Below are positions 46,477 through 56,671 of a stretch of DNA of 64,000 nucleotides, one piece after another. How positions within the stretch are numbered: the first letter of the stretch is position 1; each line of letters opens with the position of its first letter. The stretch comes from Simplicispira hankyongi (GTDB lineage Bacteria > Pseudomonadota > Gammaproteobacteria > Burkholderiales > Burkholderiaceae_C), in the NCBI RefSeq assembly GCF_003570885.1, contig NZ_QXJC01000006.1:16457-80456 (forward strand), read 5' to 3'. Both the position numbers and the translations under genes were made by a program. The notes under the pieces are model-generated. The model was not told where the DNA came from and did not search any database. It was given only the letters and a program-made list of their open reading frames with translations.

Positions 46477-46968
46477 ATGGCCCAGACCGCCTACGACTTT
46501 GACGCTTTGCAGATGGACGGCAGCACCGTGCCGCTGTCGAACTACCGCGGCCAGGTGCTGCTGATCGTCAACACGGCGAGCGCCTGCGGCTTCACGCCGC
46601 AGTTCAAGGGGCTGGAGGCCTTGCACCGCGAGTACGGCGGCAAAGGCCTGGTTGTGCTGGGTTTTCCGTGCAACCAGTTTGCCGGGCAAGACCCGGGCAG
46701 CAACGAGGAGATTGCCTCGTTCTGCGCGCTCAACTACGGGGTGAGTTTTCCCATGATGGCCAAGATCGACGTCAATGGCGCCGCCGCCAGCCCGCTGTAC
46801 CGGTGGCTTGCCGCTGAGGCGCCCGGACTCTTGGGCAGCAAGGCGATCAAATGGAACTTCACCAAGTTTCTGGTCGGGACCGATGGCCAGGTGATCCGCC
46901 GCTACGCGCCGCAGGAAGCGCCCGAGAACCTGGCCGGCGATATCGAAGCGGCGCTGGCCAGCGCCTGA
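46477..46968 (+). CDS. glutathione peroxidase family thiol peroxidase
   Basis: A 163-aa enzyme reducing peroxides with thioredoxin or glutathione. The peroxidatic Cys is in VNTASACGFTPQ (about residue 37), with LGFPCNQFAGQDPGS (Gln of the active site and a Cys matching the resolving position of thioredoxin-dependent members) and KWNFTKFLV (catalytic Trp/Asn). A Cys, not selenocysteine, enzyme. GAGAGG precedes ATG 46477. Confidence 0.92.
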   Translation: MAQTAYDFDALQMDGSTVPLSNYRGQVLLIVNTASACGFTPQFKGLEALHREYGGKGLVVLGFPCNQFAGQDPGSNEEIASFCALNYGVSFPMMAKIDVNGAAASPLYRWLAAEAPGLLGSKAIKWNFTKFLVGTDGQVIRRYAPQEAPENLAGDIEAALASA

Positions 46969-47958
46969 GTGGCCCACCCACAGCCTGTCACCATGCTCAT
47001 CAACTGCGTTGCTTACGAACACGGCCGCAAGCTGGCCGATATCGGTACGGACCAGATTGCCCATTGGCTCAAGGAGCCCGAGGCCTTTGTCTGGGTCGCG
47101 CTGCTCGACCCGAGTGCAGAGGAGCTGGCGCAGATGCAGCGCGAATTCGGCCTGCACGAACTGGCGGTGGAAGACGCGCTCAAAGGCCACCAGCGCCCGA
47201 AGATCGAAGAGTATGGCGACATGGTGTTCGTGGTCATGCACCTGGTTGAGCCTGCCGACGACGACCTGGCCGTGGGGGAAGTCGCGGTGTTTGTCGGAAA
47301 AAACTTCATCCTCTCGGCGCGCAGCCGCAGTCGGCACGGGTTTCTGGGGGTGCGTGAGCGCTGCGAGCGCGAGCCGCTTTTGCTGGAGCGCGGCTCGGGG
47401 TTTGTGCTGTACGCGCTGATGGATGCGGTGGTGGACCGGTACTTCCCGGTGATCGACCTGCTCGAAGCCGAGCTCGAAGGCATCGAGGAGCAGATATTTG
47501 CCGCTGGCGCGGCGCGCGGCAACATTGAGCGGCTGTACGACCTGAAGCACCGCAGTGCCGTGCTGCGCCACGCGGTGGCGCCGCTCCTGGAGATGCTCAA
47601 CAAGCTGCACGGCGGGCGCGTGCCACCGGTTTTCGCCAGCACGCAGGAGTATTTCCGCGATGTGCACGACCATCTGGCGCGCATCAACGGCTCCATCGAC
47701 ACCATCCGCGACACCATCGGCACGGCCATCCAGGTGAACCTGTCGATGGTGGCGATTGAGGAATCCGAAACGAACAAGCGCTTGGCGGCCTGGGCGGCCA
47801 TCTTTGCCGTCTCCACTGCCATGGCCGGTATCTGGGGCATGAACTTCGAGGTCATGCCCGAACTCAAGTGGCGCTACGGCTACCCGGCGGCTCTGGGCGC
47901 CATCGTCATCGCGGGCCTGGTGCTGTACCGGCGGTTTCGCAAGGTTGGCTGGCTGTAG
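46969..47958 (+). CDS. corA: CorA family magnesium/cobalt transporter
   Basis: A 329-aa pentameric Mg2+ channel. A large cytosolic alpha/beta domain with a long helix is followed by two C-terminal helices (about residues 268-288 and 302-320). The selectivity motif GMN (WGMNFEVMPE) ends helix 1. GTG 46969 directly follows the upstream stop; ATG 46993 (LINCVAYEHG) is an equally good start and gives 321 residues. Confidence 0.9.
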   Translation: MAHPQPVTMLINCVAYEHGRKLADIGTDQIAHWLKEPEAFVWVALLDPSAEELAQMQREFGLHELAVEDALKGHQRPKIEEYGDMVFVVMHLVEPADDDLAVGEVAVFVGKNFILSARSRSRHGFLGVRERCEREPLLLERGSGFVLYALMDAVVDRYFPVIDLLEAELEGIEEQIFAAGAARGNIERLYDLKHRSAVLRHAVAPLLEMLNKLHGGRVPPVFASTQEYFRDVHDHLARINGSIDTIRDTIGTAIQVNLSMVAIEESETNKRLAAWAAIFAVSTAMAGIWGMNFEVMPELKWRYGYPAALGAIVIAGLVLYRRFRKVGWL

Positions 47959-48046
47959 CGTTCCAGGGATTGCCTGTAATCGGCTGGGCTAGCGCCCCTG
48001 CGTACGGAGCCGTGGGCCGCCTCTGTTCGCATGGGAAATATGAGGA

Positions 48047-48093
48047 AAAAGAGGCTCTAGCGCTTTACTGGTAAGCGCTTGCAGCTATGCTTT
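48047..48093. repeat. short palindromic repeat, copy 8 (forward)
   Basis: AAAGAGGCTCTAGCGCTT, TACTGG, TAAGCGCTTGCAGCTATGC in the gap between corA and the convergent MCP gene, 22 bp from the MCP stop. Confidence 0.8.
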
Positions 48094-48114
48094 TCGAAGA
48101 GATTTTGCTGGAAC

Positions 48115-49767
48115 TCAGGACGCCGCTGCCAAGGGATGCGGTGCGCCCGCCAGGGCAGCCATCCTTGTGGGTGTCGGCAACCGTCTGGGCGACGCGGCAG
48201 CCGTGCCGCTGGTGGGCCCTTGATCGCGCGGCAGCGTGAATACGGCGATGGTCTGTACCTGGCCCTGGGCCTGATCCTGCAGACTGCGTGCCGCGGCCGA
48301 CAGTTCTTCCACCAGCGAAGCATTCTGCTGGGTGGTCTGGTCCAGGTGCTGCACCGCCTCGCCGATCTGCCCCATGCCGCTGCTTTGCTCTGCGGTGGCA
48401 GCGCTGATGTCGGTCATCAGGGTGGTCACGCGCTGGATGGCGGTGACGGCTTCCTGCATGGTGGTGCCGGCCGTGTTCACCAGTTCGGTGCCCTTGCCCA
48501 CGCGCTCCACGCTGGAGCTGATGAGCGTCTTGATTTCCTTGGCCGCATCGGCCGAGCGCTTGGCAAGGGCCCGCACCTCGGTGGCCACGACGGCAAAACC
48601 ACGGCCCTGTTCGCCGGCCCGTGCGGCTTCCACGGCCGCATTGAGCGCCAGGATGTTGGTCTGGAAGGCGATGCCGTCGATCACGCCAATGATGTCGGCG
48701 ATTTTCCCCGAGGAGGTATGGATCTCGCGCATCGTGCTGACCACCTGGCCCATGACCTCGCCGCCCTTGACGGCCACTGCGCTGGCGCTGGCCGACAACT
48801 GCTGCGCCTGGCGGGCGTTGTCGGCGTTCTGGTGCACCGTGGCGTTGAGCTGCTCCATGGCGGCCGCCGTCTGTTCCAGGGCGCTGGCCTGCTGTTCGGT
48901 GCGGCTGGCCAGGTCGTGGTTGCCCGACGAAATCTGCGCCGATGCGCTGGCCAGGCTCTCACCGCCTTCGCGGATGTGGGTGACGATGCCGGTCAGTTGC
49001 TGCTGCATGGCGCCCAGTGCGTGCAGCACCTGGGCGGCTTCGTCCTGGCCCTGCACCGTGACCGGGCGGGTCAGGTCGCCTTGGGCGATGGTCTGGGCCA
49101 CGCCGATGGCGTATCCCAGGGAACGGGAAATGCCGCGCACCAGGGCGGCCGCGAACAGTGCGGCAAACAGCAGGCCGGAAAGAATGGAGGCCACCGCTGC
49201 GGCGCGAATCGTGGCGTAGCGCGTATCGGCGGCTTCGGCGGCCTTGCGGGCGGCCTCGAACTGGATGGCAATCATGGCCTTGATCTCGTCGCCCACCGGG
49301 GCATACAAGGGGCGAATTTTCTCTACCACGGCGCGTTCTGCTGCGGGCATGTCGTTGGCCTTGAGCGCAGCCACGGTCACCAAAAGGCCCTCTTGCACAA
49401 AGCGCTTGCGGTCTTGCGTGAAGCGTTGGGCCAGTGCGGCTTCTTCCGCGCTGTGGGGGCGCGCAAGGTAGCCGTCCCAGAGGCGGGTGATGGCTGCAAT
49501 GTTGTTTTCCACCTCGGTGGTGCTGGACTGGATGGTGGCGGCATCGGGCGTCACCTGGGCCACGGCCAGCGCCAGACGGTTGCGCAGCAACAGGGCCTCG
49601 ATCTGGTGCACCTCCGACGTTGTCACCAGGTTGTCCTGGTACAGGGAACGCAGCGCCTGGTTGGTCTGGGCCAGACCCCACAGGCCCAGGCCCCCAATGC
49701 CCAGGAGCAGCAGAGACAAAAGGCCGGCCAGGACGGCAACACGGGTCGAGATTTTGAAACGGTTCAT
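48115..49767 (-). CDS. methyl-accepting chemotaxis protein with a four-helix-bundle sensor
   Basis: A 550-aa chemoreceptor with helix 1 (about residues 9-31), a 4HB_MCP periplasmic bundle (about 35-185), helix 2 (about 188-210), HAMP, and a signalling domain with the tip [20 protein letters not shown] and [12 protein letters not shown]. Its sensor bundle shares pattern and length with that of the GGDEF-EAL protein encoded just upstream (for example ITRLWDGYLARPHSAEEAAL versus IDRLWAPYAATPKAPQEAAL). The start overlaps that gene's stop (ATGA), so both sensors are co-expressed. Confidence 0.9.
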   Translation of the reverse strand: MNRFKISTRVAVLAGLLSLLLLGIGGLGLWGLAQTNQALRSLYQDNLVTTSEVHQIEALLLRNRLALAVAQVTPDAATIQSSTTEVENNIAAITRLWDGYLARPHSAEEAALAQRFTQDRKRFVQEGLLVTVAALKANDMPAAERAVVEKIRPLYAPVGDEIKAMIAIQFEAARKAAEAADTRYATIRAAAVASILSGLLFAALFAAALVRGISRSLGYAIGVAQTIAQGDLTRPVTVQGQDEAAQVLHALGAMQQQLTGIVTHIREGGESLASASAQISSGNHDLASRTEQQASALEQTAAAMEQLNATVHQNADNARQAQQLSASASAVAVKGGEVMGQVVSTMREIHTSSGKIADIIGVIDGIAFQTNILALNAAVEAARAGEQGRGFAVVATEVRALAKRSADAAKEIKTLISSSVERVGKGTELVNTAGTTMQEAVTAIQRVTTLMTDISAATAEQSSGMGQIGEAVQHLDQTTQQNASLVEELSAAARSLQDQAQGQVQTIAVFTLPRDQGPTSGTAAASPRRLPTPTRMAALAGAPHPLAAAS

Positions 49768-52037
49768 GAAAACTCTCTTGGGTTGAGTGGCACTGCAAGG
49801 GCCGTTGCAAAAAGGGAAATGGGGGTGGGGGGCTGGGCCAGCCAGGTCTCGAATGCGCTCAGCGGCTGCGGGCGACCGAACAGGAAACCCTGGAAGACCG
49901 TGCAGTCGAGCCGCTGCAGGGCAAGGCGTTGCGCCTGCGTTTCCACGCCCTCGGCGATCACGCTCAGGCCGAGGTTGCGGGCCATGCCGATGATGGTCTG
50001 GACGATGGCCGCATCGCCCGGTTCAATGACGATGTCCTGCACAAAGCTGCGGTCGATCTTGAGCTGGTGCAGCGGCAGTCGCCTGAGGTGCGCCAGGGAC
50101 GAGTAGCCCGTGCCAAAGTCGTCCAGCGCGAAGCGCACGCCATGTCGGCGCAGGGCCTGCATCTTGGCCACGGTATCGGCAACGTCGTGGAGCACCAGGC
50201 TTTCGGTCAACTCCAGCACCAGGCGGGTGGGCGGCGCGCCAGACTGTTTGAGGGCCTCGCACACCTGGGACACGAAATCCGGGTGCCGGAACTGCCTTGC
50301 ACTGACGTTGACGGCCAGTTCCAGGTGCCGGGTCTGGGATTGCTCCGCCCACGCCCCGAGTTGCGCGCAGGCCTGCTGCAGCACCCACTCTCCAATGGGC
50401 AGGATGAGTCCGGAGGCTTCCGCGATAGGAATGAACTGTGCGGGTGGCACATGGCCGTACACGGGGTGCTCCCAGCGCAGCAGCACTTCGGCCCCCAGCG
50501 CTTGTCCACCGTGGTCGACTTGCACCTGGAAATGCAGGGCCAGCTGGCCTTCGCTGATCGCATCGCGCAGGGCGGTTTCCAGGGCCGCACGGGTTTCCAC
50601 ATCGGCCTGCAAGGCAGGGTCGAACAGGCGGTAGCTGTTGCGCCCGGCGTTCTTGGCCTGGTACATGGCCGTGTCGGACCGCTTGAGCAGTTCATGGATG
50701 CTGGCGTTGCCGCGTCGAAACAGGCAGATGCCGATGCTGGCGCTTCCGTGGTGCATCTGCCCTTGCAAGAGGCAGGGCCGGGCGGCACTGGCCAGCAGCT
50801 GCCGCGCCAGGGTATCGGCCTGCGCAAGGGCCTGTGCTTCCGCGGTGGGCAGGTCGTCCATCAAGACGACGAATTCATCGCCACCGATGCGCGCGACCGA
50901 ATGGGGCGCGCGCGCGACCTCGCGAAAGCGGCAGGCCATCTCCACCAGGTACTGGTCGCCTACTTCGTGCCCCAGTGTGTCGTTGATGGTTTTGAAGTTG
51001 TCCAGATCCAGCAGCAGCACCGCGCGATGCTGGTCGTCCTGGCCGCTGGCGTCCAGCGCCCTCTGGATGCGGTCGCGCAGCAGGCGCCGATTGGGCAAAT
51101 GGGTCAAGGGGTCGAAATACGCCAGCTCATGAATCGCCTTTTCGTTGGTGGCAAGGCGCGACTGCATGGCGCGCAACTCGAAGAGCAGCGTGCTGATTTC
51201 GTCCTTGCCCTCGACGACGATGAGTGAGTCCAGTTGCCCGGCGGCAATTTTGCGGAACACGGCACTGACCTGCTGCAGGGGACGGACGATCGATCGGATC
51301 AGCATGGCACCCAGGAACCCGAGCAAGGCCATGGAGGCCAGCAGCGCGCCCAGCGCCAGTTGGCGTGTTTGCGCGTGGCGTTGTATGCCCGCCTCGTAGG
51401 TGGCATGGGCCAGCTCGAACTGCAGGTCGGTTAAAGCCTGGATGTCCGGGCTGGCGCGCTCGTACAGCGTGCGCGCTGTGTCGGCCAGGTGCTGGGCGCC
51501 TGCGTAGTCCAGGCTGCGCAGCGCGTCGATGGCAGGCTTTACCGCCTCGCGCAGGTAGGCTGCGCGCTGGTGGGCAAAGTGTTCTGCCAGCGCGGCTTCC
51601 TGCGGCGCCTTCGGTGTGGCGGCATAGGGGGCCCAGAGTCGGTCGATGGCGAGCATGTTGTGCTCTATGGCCTGTGCCGCACTGCGTGCCAGGTCTGGCT
51701 GTAAGGTGGCCCGCGCCGTGCTGCCTGCTGCGTGGGGGGGAGCCAGCGCCATCTGCAGCTGAAGCTGGTTGGAGAGCATCAGGTGGGTAATCTGCCCCAG
51801 GCTTCGCACCGGGGCCATGCGCTCCTCGTACACCGTGCGCAGGCTTTCGTTGGCCGCCGCTAGCCCCCGGATGCCCATGGCCGCCAGCAGGGCGCTGATC
51901 GTTGCCGCCAGCACCATCAAGACTGCCAGGCGCGTGCCAATGCGGAAATGCGAAAACAGGCTGTACCCCATGCCCTGCGGCGAGCCGGGCGTGGACGGCC
52001 ACGGCGCAGCATCGTGCGCAAGCGGAGCGCCGGTCAT
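49764..52037 (-). CDS. GGDEF-EAL protein with a periplasmic four-helix-bundle sensor
   Basis: A 757-aa cyclic-di-GMP turnover protein. Helix 1 (about residues 36-58), an MCP-like 4HB sensor (about 60-225), helix 2, HAMP (about 250-300), a GGDEF domain with intact RIGGDEFVVL (about 400) and an EAL domain carrying EVLLRW in place of EALLRW, with NVSARQF, ELTES, DDFGTGYSSL and EGVET all present. Both activities are therefore possible. ATG 52037 is used; ATG 51971 (GYSLFSHFRIG) is a likely alternative. The sensor resembles that of the downstream MCP. Confidence 0.87.
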   Translation of the reverse strand: MTGAPLAHDAAPWPSTPGSPQGMGYSLFSHFRIGTRLAVLMVLAATISALLAAMGIRGLAAANESLRTVYEERMAPVRSLGQITHLMLSNQLQLQMALAPPHAAGSTARATLQPDLARSAAQAIEHNMLAIDRLWAPYAATPKAPQEAALAEHFAHQRAAYLREAVKPAIDALRSLDYAGAQHLADTARTLYERASPDIQALTDLQFELAHATYEAGIQRHAQTRQLALGALLASMALLGFLGAMLIRSIVRPLQQVSAVFRKIAAGQLDSLIVVEGKDEISTLLFELRAMQSRLATNEKAIHELAYFDPLTHLPNRRLLRDRIQRALDASGQDDQHRAVLLLDLDNFKTINDTLGHEVGDQYLVEMACRFREVARAPHSVARIGGDEFVVLMDDLPTAEAQALAQADTLARQLLASAARPCLLQGQMHHGSASIGICLFRRGNASIHELLKRSDTAMYQAKNAGRNSYRLFDPALQADVETRAALETALRDAISEGQLALHFQVQVDHGGQALGAEVLLRWEHPVYGHVPPAQFIPIAEASGLILPIGEWVLQQACAQLGAWAEQSQTRHLELAVNVSARQFRHPDFVSQVCEALKQSGAPPTRLVLELTESLVLHDVADTVAKMQALRRHGVRFALDDFGTGYSSLAHLRRLPLHQLKIDRSFVQDIVIEPGDAAIVQTIIGMARNLGLSVIAEGVETQAQRLALQRLDCTVFQGFLFGRPQPLSAFETWLAQPPTPISLFATALAVPLNPREFS

Positions 52038-52235
52038 CGCCTGGCCATGCGTGCACGCAGGTGCACGGTGGGTACGGGAAGGGTTGTAGAGGAACCGAAC
52101 ATTGGCCTGTGCCCACGGGCGCAAGGCCGTGGCAGGGTGCGAGGCGTGTTCGGGGCCTCAAGGGCTCAGGCTGCGGGGCGGGGCAGGCGTGAGCCAGAGC
52201 TGGGGATTTTGTTGTATGAGCTTGTAACCATTAAT

Positions 52236-52249
52236 AAGGGTAAACCCTT
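52236..52249. terminator. small hairpin downstream of the ANTAR regulator gene
   Basis: AAGGGT-AA-ACCCTT, perfect 6-bp arms, 9 bp beyond the stop of the ANTAR response-regulator gene. On that gene's strand it is followed by ATTAATGG, a weak T-run, so it may be a modest terminator. No other feature is seen in the 220-bp gap 52038-52257. Confidence 0.4.
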
Positions 52250-52257
52250 GATTCGTG

Positions 52258-52875
52258 TCACGGTTTTGTCACCGTGTGCAAGCGGTCGCTGGTGTCGATC
52301 ACTTCCTTGGCCAGCTCGGCCAGCTTGCGCCGCTGCGAGCGTGCAGCCGAGCGCAGCAGCTCGAACGCAGCGGTGCGCGGCAACCGGTACTGCATCATGG
52401 TGATGCCGGTGGCCACGTTGATGCTGCGGTCGCCATCAAGCGCCTCCTGCAGTTGGGCACGGGACTGGCGCAGCTGGTCAATTTCCTGGGCCCGCTGCAA
52501 CGCGGCTTCTATGGTGGGCCGGATTTGGACCACGTCCATTGGCTTGACCAGGTAGCCCAGCGCGCCAAAACCCGAAGCACGCTCAACATTCTGGGTGTCG
52601 CTGAAGGCGCTGAGCATCAGAAACGGGATGTGGTCCAGGTTGCGCAGGCGGTCGGCCAGTTCCATTCCATCGCGGCCCGGCATGCGCACATCGACAATGG
52701 CCAAGTCTGGTCGTAGCCCACCGGTCAATAGCGCCTCGGCATCGTCCACGGATTCAGCGGTGCTGACCTGGTAGCCCATGTCCTGCAATCCGCTCGACAG
52801 CGTGGCGAGGATGAGGCGGTCATCATCCACCAACAGCAGGTGTGTGGGCGTGGGAGCGGAGGCAGATTCGGTCAT
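52258..52875 (-). CDS. response regulator with ANTAR RNA-binding output domain
   Basis: A 205-aa regulator. A receiver domain (about residues 12-125) has acidic pocket LLVDDDRLI, phospho-Asp in AIVDVRMPG, and the conserved Lys in YLVKPMD. The C-terminal ANTAR domain (about 150-200) shows NVATGITMMQYRLPRTAAF and LLRSAARSQRRKLAELAKEV. Phosphorylated ANTAR proteins bind paired RNA hairpins and prevent transcription termination. The upstream histidine kinase overlaps its start by ATGA. The RNA target is not evident in this window. Confidence 0.9.
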   Translation of the reverse strand: MTESASAPTPTHLLLVDDDRLILATLSSGLQDMGYQVSTAESVDDAEALLTGGLRPDLAIVDVRMPGRDGMELADRLRNLDHIPFLMLSAFSDTQNVERASGFGALGYLVKPMDVVQIRPTIEAALQRAQEIDQLRQSRAQLQEALDGDRSINVATGITMMQYRLPRTAAFELLRSAARSQRRKLAELAKEVIDTSDRLHTVTKP

Positions 52876-54773
52876 GGTGCAAGCGGCGCTGGTTCGAGAT
52901 GGATGACGGGCGGGGAAAATTCCAGGCGCAGCACGGCCCGGTCGGCCTCCTGCGTGCGTGTTACGGTGGCGCCGCTGCGGGGCATGAGCGCCGACACCAG
53001 GCTGTGCCCGCCCTTGGCAGAAGGTGGCGATGCAGGCCATTGTCCGGGGTTGGCGATGGTGATGTGGACATGGTCCGGTTGCGCTCCCTTGCGTAGCACG
53101 ACCTGGACATCCTGGTGCTGCTTGCCACCATGCTTGACAGCGTTGAGCATCAGCTCGTTGAGCACCAGCGCCACGGGAACGGCCTCGGTGGGGTTGATGC
53201 GGCATACCTGCCATGGCGTGGGAATGTCCACATGGATGGGGGTGTGCCAGAGCGATTCAATGCCCGCCGCCACGGCACAAGTCAGCTCGCACAGCCGCAC
53301 CTGGTCGGCGTTGGCGCGGCCTTGCAGGCCGTGGATGACGGCGATGCTGTGAATCTGCCCGATGACCTGGGTGATGGGGCCGTGCAGATCGGGGTGCTGT
53401 TGGTCGAGCGTACGCAGCATGCCCATGATGCCCTGCAGGTTGTTCTTGATGCGGTGGTGCACTTCCTGCACCAGGGCTTCACGCTGCGCCTGCTCCATCT
53501 TGCGGCGCTGTGCTTCCTGCTGAAGCAAGGTGGTGATGTCGGTCATGGTCACCACGTAGTGCGTGGTGTGCGCTTGCAGATCCTTGACGGGGCTCAGCGT
53601 GATCCAGGCGGGGTAGACCTCGCCGGACTTGCGCTGGTGCCATTGCCTGCGCTGCACGGCCTGCTGGGGGGAAAAATCCAGCGCGGTCTGTGCGGGCCCT
53701 TCGGGGGGCGCGTCCGTCACGGACAACAGGAAATGAGGGGTCTTGCCCAATACCTCGTGGGCCTCATAGCCCGACATCTGCAGGAACGACTGGTTGGCCT
53801 GCAGGATCACGCCCTGCGCATCGGTGATGAGCATGCCCTCCTGGCATTCGAAGGCGATGGCCGCCACGCGCAGTGCGGCTTTCTGGCGCCTGCGCTCGGC
53901 GATGTAGGCCGCCAGCGACAGTCCCACCACCGCCAGGATCACCATGTACGACCAGTAACCAAAACCGTGGTTGACGGCGATGTCGCGGGCAAAGAAGCCG
54001 GTGCGCTGGTAGGTGCCCCACAGAGCCTGCAGCGCGATCATGCACAGCAACGCCGTGGTGGAGAGCAGACCCAGGCGCACGCCCGACCAGGTCACGAACA
54101 GGAACATCCAGTAGGCGTTGGCCAGCGAGGCCAGTACCGGGTTGTGCGTGCTGCCGAAAATGGCGACAGCGCAAGCCATGGCCAGAAGCCAGACCAGAAT
54201 GCCTTCGCCCACATGGCGCAGGGGTTCCGGGAAGCGCAGCGTCCGTCGGTAGGACAGGGCCATGGGCGCGATCAGCAGGCTGCCCAGCGAGCACCCCAGC
54301 CACCAATGCAGGAGATGCTCGGTCCAGGCGGAGGGGGCGATTTCTCCCGCCAGGAGCAACCCCGTGCTGGCCACCAGCGCGCCGGCCCCGGCCCCGGCAC
54401 CGCACACCCACAGCAGCACATGCCGAATGATCCTGAAGTTGGGATGGTCCTTGTCAAAATCTGGCTGCCGCAGCAGGAGCGCGCAAGAGAGCCAGGCCGC
54501 CGTGACGGTGCCCAGCGCTGCGGCCAGCGCGGCCAGCGGCGCATTGCCCGCCAGCAGCCCGCTGAGCAGGCTGCCGATGAAGAGGGCCGGCGCCAGTTGC
54601 TGCCCACCCACAACCAGCAGCACCAAGGCCAGCCCGCTGGCCGGTTGCAGCAGTTGCTCCAACCCCTGACCGGGCAGGGGCATGGCCGTGGCCTCGGCCA
54701 CTGCCATATAGAACAGCACCGTGCCCGCCATGGCCAGCAGCGACGGTGGCGGGGGGCTTCGTTGGTGGATCAT
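52872..54773 (-). CDS. MASE1-PAS histidine kinase (HisKA_2 type)
   Basis: A 633-aa membrane kinase. The N-terminal MASE1-like integral membrane sensor has about eight helices (residues 10-300); a PAS domain follows (about 305-430; GMLITDAQGVILQANQSF, GKTPHFLLS); then a HisKA_2 domain with the phospho-His in QEVHHRIKNNLQG (about 452); and an HATPase with NELMLNAVKHGG. ATG 54773 is chosen because the upstream open frame runs through a MITE. Its stop overlaps the ANTAR regulator start, an arrangement like EutW-EutV. The input signal is unknown. Confidence 0.87.
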   Translation of the reverse strand: MIHQRSPPPPSLLAMAGTVLFYMAVAEATAMPLPGQGLEQLLQPASGLALVLLVVGGQQLAPALFIGSLLSGLLAGNAPLAALAAALGTVTAAWLSCALLLRQPDFDKDHPNFRIIRHVLLWVCGAGAGAGALVASTGLLLAGEIAPSAWTEHLLHWWLGCSLGSLLIAPMALSYRRTLRFPEPLRHVGEGILVWLLAMACAVAIFGSTHNPVLASLANAYWMFLFVTWSGVRLGLLSTTALLCMIALQALWGTYQRTGFFARDIAVNHGFGYWSYMVILAVVGLSLAAYIAERRRQKAALRVAAIAFECQEGMLITDAQGVILQANQSFLQMSGYEAHEVLGKTPHFLLSVTDAPPEGPAQTALDFSPQQAVQRRQWHQRKSGEVYPAWITLSPVKDLQAHTTHYVVTMTDITTLLQQEAQRRKMEQAQREALVQEVHHRIKNNLQGIMGMLRTLDQQHPDLHGPITQVIGQIHSIAVIHGLQGRANADQVRLCELTCAVAAGIESLWHTPIHVDIPTPWQVCRINPTEAVPVALVLNELMLNAVKHGGKQHQDVQVVLRKGAQPDHVHITIANPGQWPASPPSAKGGHSLVSALMPRSGATVTRTQEADRAVLRLEFSPPVIHLEPAPLAP

Positions 54774-54789
54774 GGCGCCAAAATAACAG

Positions 54790-56488
<1,699 letters not shown>

Positions 56489-56493
56489 GGGCA

Positions 56494-56662
56494 TTAAGGC
56501 AATGCTGAACAAGCCCCTCACGCGCCGCGCATCCGTAGCTCGGGCGGTCTGCGGCGTTGCCAATCCTCGCCATAGCCGCGGCTATGGCTGCGGTTTGCGC
56601 CTTGCATCCCATCCTGATGCACGGCGCGCGTCATCGCGGTGACTTATTCAGCATCGCATTAA
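56494..56662. mobile_element. MITE copy C, 161 bp, with TTAA target duplication
   Basis: The element 56498-56658 is flanked by TTAA at 56494-56497 and 56659-56662. Terminal repeats are GGCAATGCTGAACAAG and, reverse-complemented, TGCGATGCTGAATAAG (13/16). The left end resembles the IS5 terminus (GAACAAG). The core CCATAGCCGCGGCTATGG is shared with copy A. It separates hemJ from the VanZ gene, whose start lies 9 bp beyond the right duplication. Confidence 0.8.
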
Positions 56663-56671
56663 GGCGCGCGC

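Noticed and set aside
48079..50106. Long plus-strand frames opposite the MCP and GGDEF-EAL genes
   Set aside because: Antisense shadows; the real minus-strand proteins have complete motifs and overlap correctly.
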